From positions 1,860,001 through 1,924,000 of the forward strand of contig NZ_JAUSXY010000001.1 of NCBI RefSeq assembly GCF_030944625.1: a stretch of 64,000 nt of DNA, in the 5' to 3' direction. Shown here piece by piece: positions 1-8,593 of this stretch (the first letter of the stretch is position 1; every line of letters begins with the position of its first letter). The position numbers were made by a program, and so were the translations under genes. The DNA is from Arthrobacter sp. SLBN-112. GTDB lineage: Bacteria > Actinomycetota > Actinomycetes > Actinomycetales > Micrococcaceae. Below the pieces are notes generated by a model that searched no databases, was not told the origin of the DNA, and saw only the letters and a program-made list of their open reading frames with translations.

Positions 1-1044
1 GAACAGTCCGGCGATGCCGAGCAGGTACAGCACCAGCACCACCAGGGAGTCCACCCCCATGGCCAGCACCTTCTTTTTGGGCCGGAAGAGAAGCCCCAGC
101 AGGTAGACGAGGGTCAGCAAAATAGCCAGCGCGGTGAGGTAGATGTCCGTCGCGTGGGCCTGGGGGAGCACCGGCTGTCCGGTGATCAGCACCGCCACCA
201 GGAACAGCACAGGCAGGAAGGCGTTGCCGCCGAAGATATCGCTGAACGCGAGTTTGTAGTCGCCCTGCTTCACCGACGTCAGCCCCGTGGAGATCTCCGG
301 CAAGGAGGTGGCCAGCGCCAGGAACGTGGCACCGAACAGCACGCCCGACAGCCCGATGTGGCCGGCGATCGCATCTCCACTGCGCTCCAGCACCACACCG
401 GACCCCAGCGTGGCCAGCGCCGCAATACTGAAGATCAGCACCGACTTGCCGGTGCTCAGGTGCTTGTTCTTCTCGCTGTTCTGCTTCTTTGAGTGGCCTC
501 GGGGCTTGTCCTGGGCGCCCGGGGCATCACCCTGTTCGTGCCAGGGGAGGCCCTTTTGCGAGCGTTGGACAAGGAACAGGCCCAGGATCCAGATCACCAC
601 GATGAGCACTGCCGCGGGCGTGAGCCGGAAGGCAACCAGGTTGCCGGGCATCTGGCTGCCCGCGATCACCACGCCCAGGACGGCGACGACGGTGACCGCT
701 TCGATGACGAGCGTCAGGGATGCCGCCCGGTAGCTGAGGGGGTCCTTGCCTTTGGTGCCCAGGGCGTCCAGGACCACCAGTACGACGGTCTGGATGGCGA
801 TGCCGCCCAGGATGTTGCCCACCGCCACGCCGATGTTGTTGGAGAGGGCAGCGGAGACCGTGATGGCTAGCTCGGGCAGGTTTGTGGCGATCGCCAGGAG
901 AATGAGGCCGCCCAGGGCGGACCCCAGGTGCAGGCGGTCATCGAGGATGTCGGTCTGTTTGGATAACTGGACCCCCGCCACCCAGATCACTGCCGCCGCG
1001 GCGGCAAATATCAACAGGAGGACTGCAAGGGGCAGTGATTCCAA
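1..1044 (-). CDS. CaCA-family sodium/calcium (cation/proton) exchanger, 3' end outside window
   Basis: Integral membrane antiporter of the Ca2+/cation antiporter superfamily, expected to exchange Ca2+ or another cation against Na+ or H+ at the cytoplasmic membrane. Two inverted alpha-repeats are visible: one near residues 45-62 containing ATNLPELAIT and one near residues 238-255 containing ATSLPEIST. The acidic Glu in each repeat is the ion-binding residue of the family. A charged, Lys-rich loop (KKQNSEKNKH) lies between the halves. Start chosen at a TTG codon preceded by an AGGAAAGG-like ribosome binding site about 8 nt away. The frame is open to base 1, so the C-terminus is missing; about 348 residues are seen. 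Ion specificity cannot be read from the sequence. Confidence 0.9.
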   Translation of the reverse strand, partial: MESLPLAVLLLIFAAAAAVIWVAGVQLSKQTDILDDRLHLGSALGGLILLAIATNLPELAITVSAALSNNIGVAVGNILGGIAIQTVVLVVLDALGTKGKDPLSYRAASLTLVIEAVTVVAVLGVVIAGSQMPGNLVAFRLTPAAVLIVVIWILGLFLVQRSQKGLPWHEQGDAPGAQDKPRGHSKKQNSEKNKHLSTGKSVLIFSIAALATLGSGVVLERSGDAIAGHIGLSGVLFGATFLALATSLPEISTGLTSVKQGDYKLAFSDIFGGNAFLPVLFLVAVLITGQPVLPQAHATDIYLTALAILLTLVYLLGLLFRPKKKVLAMGVDSLVVLVLYLLGIAGLF

Positions 1045-1413
1045 CCCGGTTTCCTTTCCTCGTGGCTACGTTCAACCGATTGACGCAAACCCCCATCTTT
1101 GATGCGTACCCACATTTCCGCCGCTCACCTGCATTTCCGCTGCTCAAACCCGCCGGCGACGCACACCCGCATTGCCGATACGCAAATTCATCAGCGACGC
1201 TCACCCGCATTTCCGCCGCGCAAATTCCCTGACGCGCACTGAATATTTGTCGCGTTAATGCACCTGCGGGTCGAAGGGTAATCTGCGCGTCGCCAGTGCG
1301 CACCCAGATCTGTGCCGCAGTCTTCGCAAAACTGCTAATCATGCTTACTATTGTGGGGCGCGGGCTGCCCGCTGGGGGCAGAGCACCCGCGCCGCACCGG
1401 AGGTCTCTCAAGC
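1045..1413. other. Long intergenic spacer with degenerate repeats
   Basis: Divergent spacer between the exchanger and the repeat-protein operon. No convincing gene was found; a minus-strand open frame here has no family signature or ribosome binding site. It contains short AT-rich patches (CAAATT, AATATT, GTTAAT) spaced through GCG/CGC-rich sequence, including the 38-bp tandem units listed separately. Promoters for both flanking genes should lie here, but I could not assign boxes with confidence. Confidence 0.6.
1153..1228. repeat. Two tandem degenerate 38-bp units
   Basis: Positions 1153-1190 and 1191-1228 are adjacent 38-bp copies sharing a GCGACGC block, an ACCCGCATT block and a GCAAATTC block in the same order and spacing. 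Further, more degenerate half-units containing CATTTCCGC lie just to the left, from about 1108 to 1145. The units do not code for anything visible. Function unknown; they could be a protein-binding array or remnants of a dispersed intergenic repeat. Confidence 0.6.
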
Positions 1414-2094
1414 ATGGACAACGAAATGCGTCCCCTCACCGATGAAGAACTGATGTCGGAGCAGGCCACAGCCCTGCCGGACAAGGAAGTGGCATCCGTC
1501 CTGGACCTGAATGCGGACCTGGACCTGGGCATCAACGCAGCGGCTCCCATTGACCTGGCCGTCGCCGCCAACGCGAACGTGGCGGCCCCCATCGACGCGG
1601 CGGCCTCCGCCAACATCCTCTCCTTCGGCTCTGACGCGCAAGCACTCTCGCACCAGGACGCTGCGATTGACCAGGGCATCGTGGCCGACGCCAACGCCAA
1701 CTCCGCCCAGGACAGCGTGATCGGCCAGGGCGATGGCAGCACCGGCACCACCGACACAGGCACGGGTACCACCGGCACCACGGATGGAGCCACCGGAACA
1801 GCACCGGCCCCCACGAGCACCGGTGGCGTCACGGATGCAGCGGGCGCGCTGAACGGCAACCTGTTGAACGTGGACGTGAACCTGGACGCCGACGCCGCCA
1901 TCGCCGCACCGATCAACGGTGCCGTGGCCGCGAACGCCAACGTTGCCGCCCCCATCGACGCAGCCGTGGCCGCGAACATCGGCTCCATCGACAGCCAGTC
2001 CTACGCCATCTCGGACCAGAGCGCCACCATTTCGCAGCACATCGACGGCGCCGCGGACGCCACCGCCGGCCAGCAGTCCAACCTGCAGCAGTAA
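1414..2094 (+). CDS. Repetitive Ala/Asn/Asp-rich protein with leader-like N-terminus; possible substrate of the downstream M50 protein
   Basis: A 226-residue protein without cysteine, membrane segment or classical signal peptide. The N-terminus (LTDEELMSEQ, then ALPDKEVASVLDLN) resembles a cleavable leader. Two related blocks follow: residues about 40-70 and about 160-190 both carry variants of NVAAPIDAAVAANI. Each block is followed by an S/Q/D/I-rich stretch such as SDQSATISQHIDG. A TG-rich linker lies between the blocks. The start ATG has GGAGG about 10 nt upstream. The stop is 6 nt before the next gene, which encodes a PqqD/M50 membrane protein, so the two are almost certainly co-transcribed. 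I recall similar actinomycete proteins labelled only as hypothetical. That it is a modified or proteolysed peptide precursor is inference. Confidence 0.75.
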   Translation: MDNEMRPLTDEELMSEQATALPDKEVASVLDLNADLDLGINAAAPIDLAVAANANVAAPIDAAASANILSFGSDAQALSHQDAAIDQGIVADANANSAQDSVIGQGDGSTGTTDTGTGTTGTTDGATGTAPAPTSTGGVTDAAGALNGNLLNVDVNLDADAAIAAPINGAVAANANVAAPIDAAVAANIGSIDSQSYAISDQSATISQHIDGAADATAGQQSNLQQ

Positions 2095-2100
2095 GCCAAG

Positions 2101-4569
2101 ATGACCCAAACCCACGGCGGGCCGCCTCCCGAGGCGGGCCCGCCGTCGTCACGCGCCACTTTCGCCCAGGAGCCGCCGGGCCACGGAATTACGACGCCGG
2201 GCGCCCACCTTCCAGCCCGGGCCGACGGCGTGCAGCTGCTTGGCACGGCGGAGGGCTCCGGCTACCGGGAGCCGCCCGCCCTGGTGCGCCGCAGCGACGG
2301 CCAGACCCTCCAGCTCACCCGGTTGCTGTACCTGGTGCTGGAAGCGGCGGACGGGACGCGGGACCTTGAAGGAATCGCCCGGCATGCCAGTGAGGGGTCC
2401 GGGCGGCTGGTCAGCGCGGAGAACGTCCGCACCCTGATGGACTCGCAGCTGTTGCCGATGGGTCTCCTCCGGCTTGCGGACGGCACCCAGCCCGAGGTCA
2501 AAAAGTCGAACCCGCTGCTGGGCCTGCGGTTCCGCTACATCGTGACGGATCCCGAGCGCACCCGCAGGATCACCGCCCCGTTCGCCGTCCTGTTCAACCC
2601 GCTGATCGTGATGGCTGTAACGGCGGCGTTCCTGGCGGCCTGCTGGTGGGTGCTCATGGTCAAGGGCCTGGGCTCGGCCACCCACGAGGCGTTTGCCCAG
2701 CCCGCCCTCCTGCTGCTGATCCTCGCCGTCACCATCCTGTCGGCCGGCTTCCACGAATTCGGCCACGCGGCGGCCACCCGCAAGGGCGGTGCAACCCCCG
2801 GAGCCATGGGCGCCGGGCTGTACCTCTTGTGGCCGGCGTTCTTCACCGACGTCACGGACTCCTACCGGCTGGGCCGCGGCGGCAGGATCCGCACCGACCT
2901 CGGCGGCCTGTACTTCAACGCGATCGTGGCGGTGGCCATCATGGCCCTGTGGTGGGCCACCGGCTTCGACGCGCTGCTGCTGGTGGTGGTCACCCAGATC
3001 CTGCAGATGGTCCGCCAGCTGATCCCGCTGGTGAAGTACGACGGTTACCACATCCTGGCGGATGCTACCGGTGTGCCCGACCTCTTCCAGCGCATCAAAC
3101 CCACCCTCCTGGGGATCCTGCCGTGGCGGTGGGGAAACCCGGAAAGCAAGGTGCTCAAGCCCTGGGCGCGCGCCGTCGTCACTGCCTGGGTCCTGGTCAC
3201 CGTGCCGGTGCTGCTCTTCAGCATGGTGATGATGGTGCTGTCCCTGCCGCGGCTGCTGGCTACGGGATGGGCCAGCGCCGGCAAGCAGCAGGAACAGCTC
3301 GCTGCGAGCCTGTCCGCCGGGGACTTCCTGGGCGCTGCGGTGCGGGCGCTGGCCATCCTGGTGGTGGCGGTGCCGGTGCTGGGCGTGCTGTACATCGTGG
3401 CCCGGCTGCTGCGGCAGCTGGTGACTGGCCTGTGGCAGAAGACCCGCGGCAAGCTGGTCCAGCGGACCGTCGCCATGGCGGCCGTGGCGGTCCTGCTTGC
3501 CGGGCTGGCCTGGGCGTGGTGGCCCGACGGCGGGACGTATCGTCCGGTGCAGGCGTACGAACGTGGGACGCTGGGCGACGCCACCCGGGCCATCCTTCCC
3601 GTTCGCGACGACGGGGCGTTGCGGCAGGGCGGTGCTGGACGGACCGTTGCGTTGTGGCCTGCCGGAGCCGCCAAGCCCACGCGGGACAACCCGCAGCTGA
3701 GCATGGTGCTGGTACCCGTTGCCGCATCCTCGCCCAGTTCAACTTCCAGCGCTGCTTCCGGCGGGGCCACTCCCGCGTCCGCACCGTCCTGGGTCTTCCC
3801 GTTCGACCGGCCCGCAGCGCCGGCCGCCGACGGAAACCAGGCGCTCGCCGTCAACACCACCGACGGCTCCGTGGCCTACAGTGTGGCGTTCGCGCTGGTG
3901 TGGGCCGAGGACGGGGATCCCGTGACCAGCACCAACGAGGCCTACGCGTTCGCCAACTGCACCGGGTGCGCGGCGGTGGCCGTCGGGTTCCAGGTCGTTT
4001 TGGTGGTGGGCCAGGCCGATGTCATTGTGCCGCAGAACCTCTCCGCGGCTGCCAACTACAACTGCCTGGACTGCCTGACCTATGCGCTGGCGAGCCAGTT
4101 GGTCCTCACTCTCGACGGTCCGCTGGATGCGGCCGGCAAGCAGCAACTCGAGGCCTTGTGGGCGCAGATCGCGGAGTATGGGCGGCATATCCAGGACGTG
4201 CCGCTCTCTGAGATTCAGGCGACGCTGTCCGGATACAAGGAGCAGATCACTGCCATCGTCAAGGGGAATTCCGTAGCCGGAGGGACCTCGGTGGCAACAT
4301 CCCCGGCCACCGCGGGAACGAGCGGTGGCCCGACTCCGGGTTCCACCACCTCAGCGGTGCCGGGCGGCCCGACTGCAGTTCCCGCGACGGCACCTGGCGA
4401 AACCTTCGCACCTGCCCCGGCAGGAGCCGGGGCGGCCACGGCACCGGCGGGCCAGTATGGGGAAGGCGGGCAGCCGACGTCGTCCGTTGACTATGCGACG
4501 CCGGCACCCACCGCTGATTCCGGGTTTGGCTCCACTCCTGTTCCGGCGCCCACCTCCAGCGCCGGCTGA
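2101..4569 (+). CDS. PqqD-like domain / M50-type zinc metalloprotease membrane protein with exported CxxC domain
   Basis: An 822-residue protein. Residues about 55-130 look like a PqqD-type winged-helix, the fold used to bind peptide leaders in RiPP systems. The membrane core carries HEFGH at residues 218-222 within a hydrophobic helix and KYDGYH with Asp314, matching the HExxH and distal Asp of site-2-protease-like M50 enzymes (YydH type). About seven to eight membrane segments end near residue 475. The exported part contains paired cysteines CTGC (620-623) and CLDC (655-658), suited to zinc binding or disulfides, then a Ser/Thr/Pro/Ala-rich tail. It follows the repetitive protein by 6 nt. 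Likely role: intramembrane processing or export of that neighbour. The domain assignments are good; the substrate is inference. Confidence 0.8.
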   Translation: MTQTHGGPPPEAGPPSSRATFAQEPPGHGITTPGAHLPARADGVQLLGTAEGSGYREPPALVRRSDGQTLQLTRLLYLVLEAADGTRDLEGIARHASEGSGRLVSAENVRTLMDSQLLPMGLLRLADGTQPEVKKSNPLLGLRFRYIVTDPERTRRITAPFAVLFNPLIVMAVTAAFLAACWWVLMVKGLGSATHEAFAQPALLLLILAVTILSAGFHEFGHAAATRKGGATPGAMGAGLYLLWPAFFTDVTDSYRLGRGGRIRTDLGGLYFNAIVAVAIMALWWATGFDALLLVVVTQILQMVRQLIPLVKYDGYHILADATGVPDLFQRIKPTLLGILPWRWGNPESKVLKPWARAVVTAWVLVTVPVLLFSMVMMVLSLPRLLATGWASAGKQQEQLAASLSAGDFLGAAVRALAILVVAVPVLGVLYIVARLLRQLVTGLWQKTRGKLVQRTVAMAAVAVLLAGLAWAWWPDGGTYRPVQAYERGTLGDATRAILPVRDDGALRQGGAGRTVALWPAGAAKPTRDNPQLSMVLVPVAASSPSSTSSAASGGATPASAPSWVFPFDRPAAPAADGNQALAVNTTDGSVAYSVAFALVWAEDGDPVTSTNEAYAFANCTGCAAVAVGFQVVLVVGQADVIVPQNLSAAANYNCLDCLTYALASQLVLTLDGPLDAAGKQQLEALWAQIAEYGRHIQDVPLSEIQATLSGYKEQITAIVKGNSVAGGTSVATSPATAGTSGGPTPGSTTSAVPGGPTAVPATAPGETFAPAPAGAGAATAPAGQYGEGGQPTSSVDYATPAPTADSGFGSTPVPAPTSSAG

Positions 4570-4588
4570 CTGGCGGGCCCTCAGCCGG

Positions 4589-5854
4589 TCAGCAGGCCTT
4601 GGGTGGCCCTGCGGGAGTGGATGCCTCCGCCATCCGCCAGATGGTTCCATCCCAGGACATCTTGTAACGGAGTCCCCAGTCTGAACACGTTTGGCCCCCT
4701 GGGCCGTCGGCGGCGGACTGTTCCGTGCGGAGGACGGTATCTACCGTCAGCTGGTTGCCGGAACCGCTGATGCTGTTGACGGTCAGGGCGCGCCAGAAGG
4801 ATGTTCCCAGCCCGGAGCTCCACTTGGCCAGTCCGCCCTCGCTGTTCTGCAGCTCCGGGGTCAGGACCGCAAACGCGGTGTCGTAGGCGGCCCGGTTGAT
4901 CGCCTGGCCATGGGTGAGCAGGCTTTGGATGACTTTGGCTGCCTGCTCGTGGTCCGAATGGTTGGTGGTGATGATATTGCTGCTGGACGTTTGCGCCTGG
5001 TTGTCGCAGCTTGCCTGCGGCAGCGGCGTGGTGCGGCGCCCCCAATCTGAAAGTGCCGCTTCTGCCGACGGTGCCGGAGCGGCGTAACCCACGCCTTCGG
5101 CGCCGTAATCATTCTGGTCATGTGTGCCCAGGACCCACGCCCGTTTGGAACTGACCACGCCCACAACGCTGCCGTCCATGAGGAGCAGCGGGCCGCCGCT
5201 GTTGCCCGGGTTGATGGCCGTGTCCGTCTGGATCAGGCCGCCGACTGTCCCGGCGGGAAGGTTGACCTCCTGGTTGAGGGCGCTGACCCGTCCTGAGGTA
5301 AAGGCGAGGCCCCGGTCCAAGGGGAAACCGAGTGCTGCCACTTCAACACCCTGTGCGGGAAGGTCCCGGGCGAAGCTGAACCTGAACCCCGTGAGTGCGG
5401 TCGGTGTCCGCAGCAGGGCCAGGTCAAGGTTGTCGTTGATGCCCAGGACTGTCGCCGATGTGTATTGGCCGCCCATGGATACATTGATGGCTGCCTCATT
5501 CTTGGCCACGTGGGCCGCCGTCATGATGAGATCGGGTCCCACCAGGAAGCCCGTGCCCACCCCGCCGCCGTCGCATAGCGTTACGGCAAGGCGCGCCACC
5601 CCTGAATGGACCAGCTCAACAGTTTCCGCCCAGTCCCTGGGGGGTGCGGCACCCGGGGCATGCGAGGGAGACGATGAGGGCGTGGCAACGGGCGTTGGCG
5701 CGGCAGGGGAAGCCGAGGGGGAGGAGGACGGCGGGGGAGCAGAGGGTGGGGACGAGTTGCCCGGGGATGCCTGGGGCGGCAGGCAGGCCGTGGCCAACAG
5801 CAGGACGGCCAGCGACGGAGCAAAGCGGATAATCCGGTGGGCGGCTGTGAACAT
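4589..5854 (-). CDS. Trypsin-like (S1C/HtrA-type) serine protease lipoprotein
   Basis: A 421-residue secreted protease anchored as a lipoprotein: the signal peptide ends in a lipobox LATAC with Cys24. A Pro/Ser-rich linker (about 29-72) leads to a trypsin-like domain with His115 (TAAHV), Asp144 (NDNLDLALL) and Ser219 (NPGNSGGPLL), so the triad is intact. There is no PDZ domain. Instead a C-terminal domain of about 110 residues with two cysteines follows, resembling a small NTF2- or lipoprotein-like fold. The ATG start is preceded by GGAAGG 7 nt upstream; an upstream in-frame TTG lacks a site. It converges with the M50 gene at 20 nt. It could act in envelope quality control or in processing exported proteins; its substrate is unknown. 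Confidence 0.88.
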   Translation of the reverse strand: MFTAAHRIIRFAPSLAVLLLATACLPPQASPGNSSPPSAPPPSSSPSASPAAPTPVATPSSSPSHAPGAAPPRDWAETVELVHSGVARLAVTLCDGGGVGTGFLVGPDLIMTAAHVAKNEAAINVSMGGQYTSATVLGINDNLDLALLRTPTALTGFRFSFARDLPAQGVEVAALGFPLDRGLAFTSGRVSALNQEVNLPAGTVGGLIQTDTAINPGNSGGPLLLMDGSVVGVVSSKRAWVLGTHDQNDYGAEGVGYAAPAPSAEAALSDWGRRTTPLPQASCDNQAQTSSSNIITTNHSDHEQAAKVIQSLLTHGQAINRAAYDTAFAVLTPELQNSEGGLAKWSSGLGTSFWRALTVNSISGSGNQLTVDTVLRTEQSAADGPGGQTCSDWGLRYKMSWDGTIWRMAEASTPAGPPKAC

Positions 5855-6167
5855 CGGGCTTCCTTCCCCCAAGGTGGTCCCTGTCCAGCCCCCAGATACC
5901 GGTCCAGTAGGCTCACGCTAGCCACGGCAGGACCGGGCCACAAGCACATCAACTACCTAATCTGGCCCGGATGCTACCCCTATCGGCGGGATGTCCTGCG
6001 GAACCGGCCCAGTTGTCGTGGGCTGCGGTCAATGTGACGCGCGCCCGAACCTATTCTTGTTTCGCTGGGCAGGATAGCGAATCATATGCAGTGGCGGTGT
6101 TATTGCCTTGCTGGGAAGGACCCTTGGACTTTGTGGGGGGCACCGCAAAAGGGGCTGGCTCCTGGTC
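5855..6167. other. Intergenic spacer upstream of the protease gene
   Basis: Lies between the end of the GH15 gene and the start of the protease gene, both on the minus strand. It must hold the protease promoter and probably the terminator of the sugar-oxidation operon. I found no strong hairpin with a T-run and no small gene with a credible ribosome binding site. Confidence 0.5.
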
Positions 6168-7988
6168 TCATGGATCATCGGGAGCCGGCCCCGCCTCCGA
6201 TTGGTTCCTCTTCGAATTGAGCAACCATTTGTTGCCCTGCTGCAACTGCAGGGCGCAGTGGATGAGCGGGAAATGGCTGAAGGCCTGGGGCGTATTGCCG
6301 AGCTGGCGCTTGTTGCGGGGGTCCCATTCCTCACTGAGGAGCCCCACATCGTTGCGCAGCGAGAGCAGGCGTTCAAACAACTCCACGGCCTCGTCCCGGC
6401 GCCCGATGCCCCCCAGGGCGTCGGCAAGCCAGAAGGAGCAGGCAAGGAAGACGCCCTCACCTCCCGGCAGGCCGTCGTCGCTCGCGTGCGGGCGGTAACG
6501 CAGGACGAAGCCGTCCTGCGTGAGGCCTTGTCGAATTGCCTCCACCGTTCCTGCCACGCGGGGGTGGTCGCGGGGCAGGAACCCGACGCGGGGAATCAGG
6601 AGCAGGCTCGCGTCAAGTTCAGTGCTCCCGTAGGACTGGACGAATGTGTTGCGTTGTTCGTCGAAGCCGTTGGTCATCACGTCATCGTGGATCGTCTTCC
6701 GCAGCGCAGCCCAGCGATCGCCGGGTCCGGGAAGCCCGGATTCCCTGACCGCTTTGACCATCCGGTCCGCCGCGACCCAGGCCATCACCCGGGAATGGGT
6801 GAATTTTCGGCGGGGGCCGCGCATTTCCCAGAGCCCGTTGTCCGGCTGGTCCCACGCGCCTTCGAGGAATTCCATCAGGGCCACCTGAATATCCCAGGAA
6901 TCGTCCTTGGTCCCAGGGTCCGCGGCACGGGTGATGGCCAGCCCGTCCAGCACCTCTCCATAAACGTCCAGCTGCAGCTGCGCCGCCGCGGCGTTGCCCG
7001 TGCGGACCGGCTTGGAGCCCTCGTACCCGGCCAGCCACGGAAGTTCGGCCTCGGGCAGGCGGCGGGTGCCGTCCAGCCCGTACATGATTTGGAGGTCCGC
7101 GGGATCCCCGGCGACAGCGCGCAGCAGCCACTCCCGCCAGGCGGCGGCTTCTTCGTTGTAGCCGCAGGCCAGCAGCGACTGCAGCGTCAGGGTGGCGTCC
7201 CGCAGCCAGCAGAAGCGGTAGTCCCAGTTGCGGGTCCCGCCGGGGTCTTCGGGCAGGGAAGTGGTGGCAGCGGCCACGATGCCGCCGGTGGGGGCATAGG
7301 TGAGAGCCTTGAGCGTGATCAGGGAGCGTTCCACGGCGTCCCGGTAGTCGCCGGTGACGGTGTTGCGGCCGGTCCATTGCTCCCAGAACGCCTGCGTGGA
7401 GGCGAGCGCGCGTTCGGGGTCGGTCCGGTCCGGGACGGGCTTGTAGCTGTGCGCCCAATGCAGGACGAACGGGATCCGGTCTCCGGCATTGACCGTGAAC
7501 TCGCTGGTGGTCCGCATGTGGTGGCCCTTCAGCGGGGCCGACGTCCTCAGGTATGCGGCGTCAGGGCCGGCAATGGCACTGATGCCGTGGTCCATGCGGC
7601 GGACCCAGGGGACAACGTGGCCGTAGTCGAAGCGCAACAGCAGTTCCCCTTCCATGGGGACGCGTCCCTTCAGGCCCTCCACGATCCGCACCACGTCCAC
7701 GGAATCACCACGTGCCGGCATGAAGTCCGTGACCCTGACGCTTCCGTCCGGGGTGTCCCATTCCGTCTCGAGGATCAGCGTGCCGGGCCGGTACTGTCGC
7801 CGGGTGCAGTTGCCTGCCCCTGCCGGGGCCAGCCGCCAACGCCCCGCTTCCGGGGAGTCGAGCAGGGCCGCAAAGCAGGCCGGTGAATCGAAATTGGGCA
7901 GGCACATCCAGTCAATGGACCCGTTGCGCGCCACCAGGGCCGCGGTGTGCAGGTCGCCGATGATTGCATAGTCTTCAATTCCTGCCAT
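6168..7988 (-). CDS. GH15 family glycoside hydrolase (glucoamylase/trehalase-like)
   Basis: A 606-residue cytoplasmic enzyme of glycoside hydrolase family 15, the length typical of actinobacterial GH15 proteins, some of which are trehalases. Diagnostic motifs: IGDLHTAALV near the N-terminus, RNWDYRFCWLRDA mid-protein, LWEMRG near residue 380 carrying the expected catalytic acid, and EEWDP at residue 553 carrying the catalytic base Glu. No signal peptide. It is the last gene of a seven-gene operon and its start overlaps the preceding gene by 14 nt. It would release glucose from trehalose or alpha-glucan oligomers, which fits the oxidoreductases upstream. Trehalase versus glucoamylase activity cannot be told from sequence alone. 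Confidence 0.9.
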   Translation of the reverse strand: MAGIEDYAIIGDLHTAALVARNGSIDWMCLPNFDSPACFAALLDSPEAGRWRLAPAGAGNCTRRQYRPGTLILETEWDTPDGSVRVTDFMPARGDSVDVVRIVEGLKGRVPMEGELLLRFDYGHVVPWVRRMDHGISAIAGPDAAYLRTSAPLKGHHMRTTSEFTVNAGDRIPFVLHWAHSYKPVPDRTDPERALASTQAFWEQWTGRNTVTGDYRDAVERSLITLKALTYAPTGGIVAAATTSLPEDPGGTRNWDYRFCWLRDATLTLQSLLACGYNEEAAAWREWLLRAVAGDPADLQIMYGLDGTRRLPEAELPWLAGYEGSKPVRTGNAAAAQLQLDVYGEVLDGLAITRAADPGTKDDSWDIQVALMEFLEGAWDQPDNGLWEMRGPRRKFTHSRVMAWVAADRMVKAVRESGLPGPGDRWAALRKTIHDDVMTNGFDEQRNTFVQSYGSTELDASLLLIPRVGFLPRDHPRVAGTVEAIRQGLTQDGFVLRYRPHASDDGLPGGEGVFLACSFWLADALGGIGRRDEAVELFERLLSLRNDVGLLSEEWDPRNKRQLGNTPQAFSHFPLIHCALQLQQGNKWLLNSKRNQSEAGPAPDDP

Positions 7989-8568
7989 CTGTACCTCCCG
8001 GTTTACGGGTCATCCGCCACGCCAGGAGGACGGCGGCGCCCAAAGCAGCCGCAGGCAGCAGCAGCCGCCTGCGGCCCGGCCTGGCCGGCGTGCGGTTATC
8101 GGGCTCTCGGGCCGGCCCCGGCGCGCGGGTGGTGACCTCGCTGTCAGCCAGCTCCCACGCGGAAGCAGGCGGAAAGATCCCGGCCGGCAGCTTCTCTTTC
8201 CGCAGTTCCCGCCGCGCGGCCAAGCGATCCCGTACCCCGGCAGTTGGTGCAGCCACCGCCGCATCTGCTGCCAATGCGGCGGGAAGGTCGATGATGTACG
8301 GCTCGCCATAGAACGCCGCAGATGCCACCGAGTCCAGCCATGCATTGGTCGGTGCCGCCACACCGGCGCGCGCGAAACCTGACTGCAGCATGTCCCGGAT
8401 GTCCGCCAGGCTCCGGCCTTCGGCCCCCCGGGCGACCTCGAAGATCACCGACTGCAGCAGCGCCTTCTGCCTCCCGCCAGGGTCCTCGGCGCTTGGATCC
8501 CGGCCTGCGGGGTCCGGGTCAAGCGGCTTTGCGTTGGACGGGTCTTCGCCGCCTGGGCTGCTGCTCAT
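7975..8568 (-). CDS. Hypothetical protein with C-terminal membrane anchor
   Basis: A 197-residue protein I do not recognise. A polar, Asp/Pro-rich N-terminus is followed by a helical region (residues about 30-60, LQSVIFEVARG and ADIRDMLQSGF) that may be a small alpha-helical domain. An Ala-rich middle comes next, and a single membrane helix near the C-terminus (LLLPAAALGAAVLLAW) is flanked by Arg residues. This predicts a tail-anchored cytoplasmic protein. It sits between the enolase-superfamily gene (25 nt gap) and the GH15 gene (14-nt overlap), so it is a true operon member. A role in tethering the enzymes to the membrane is only a guess. Confidence 0.75.
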   Translation of the reverse strand: MSSSPGGEDPSNAKPLDPDPAGRDPSAEDPGGRQKALLQSVIFEVARGAEGRSLADIRDMLQSGFARAGVAAPTNAWLDSVASAAFYGEPYIIDLPAALAADAAVAAPTAGVRDRLAARRELRKEKLPAGIFPPASAWELADSEVTTRAPGPAREPDNRTPARPGRRRLLLPAAALGAAVLLAWRMTRKPGGTDGRN

Positions 8569-8593
8569 GGCTTCCTTTCATCGTGGTCATCTG

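Noticed and set aside
938..1411. Open minus-strand frame overlapping the exchanger start and spacer
   Set aside because: It reads the exchanger's first codons in another frame, has no family motif, and its sequence is the repeat array translated.
6108..7886. 592-codon plus-strand open frame
   Set aside because: It is antisense to the GH15 gene; high G+C keeps the opposite strand open. The composition is His/Gln/Gly-rich without domains.
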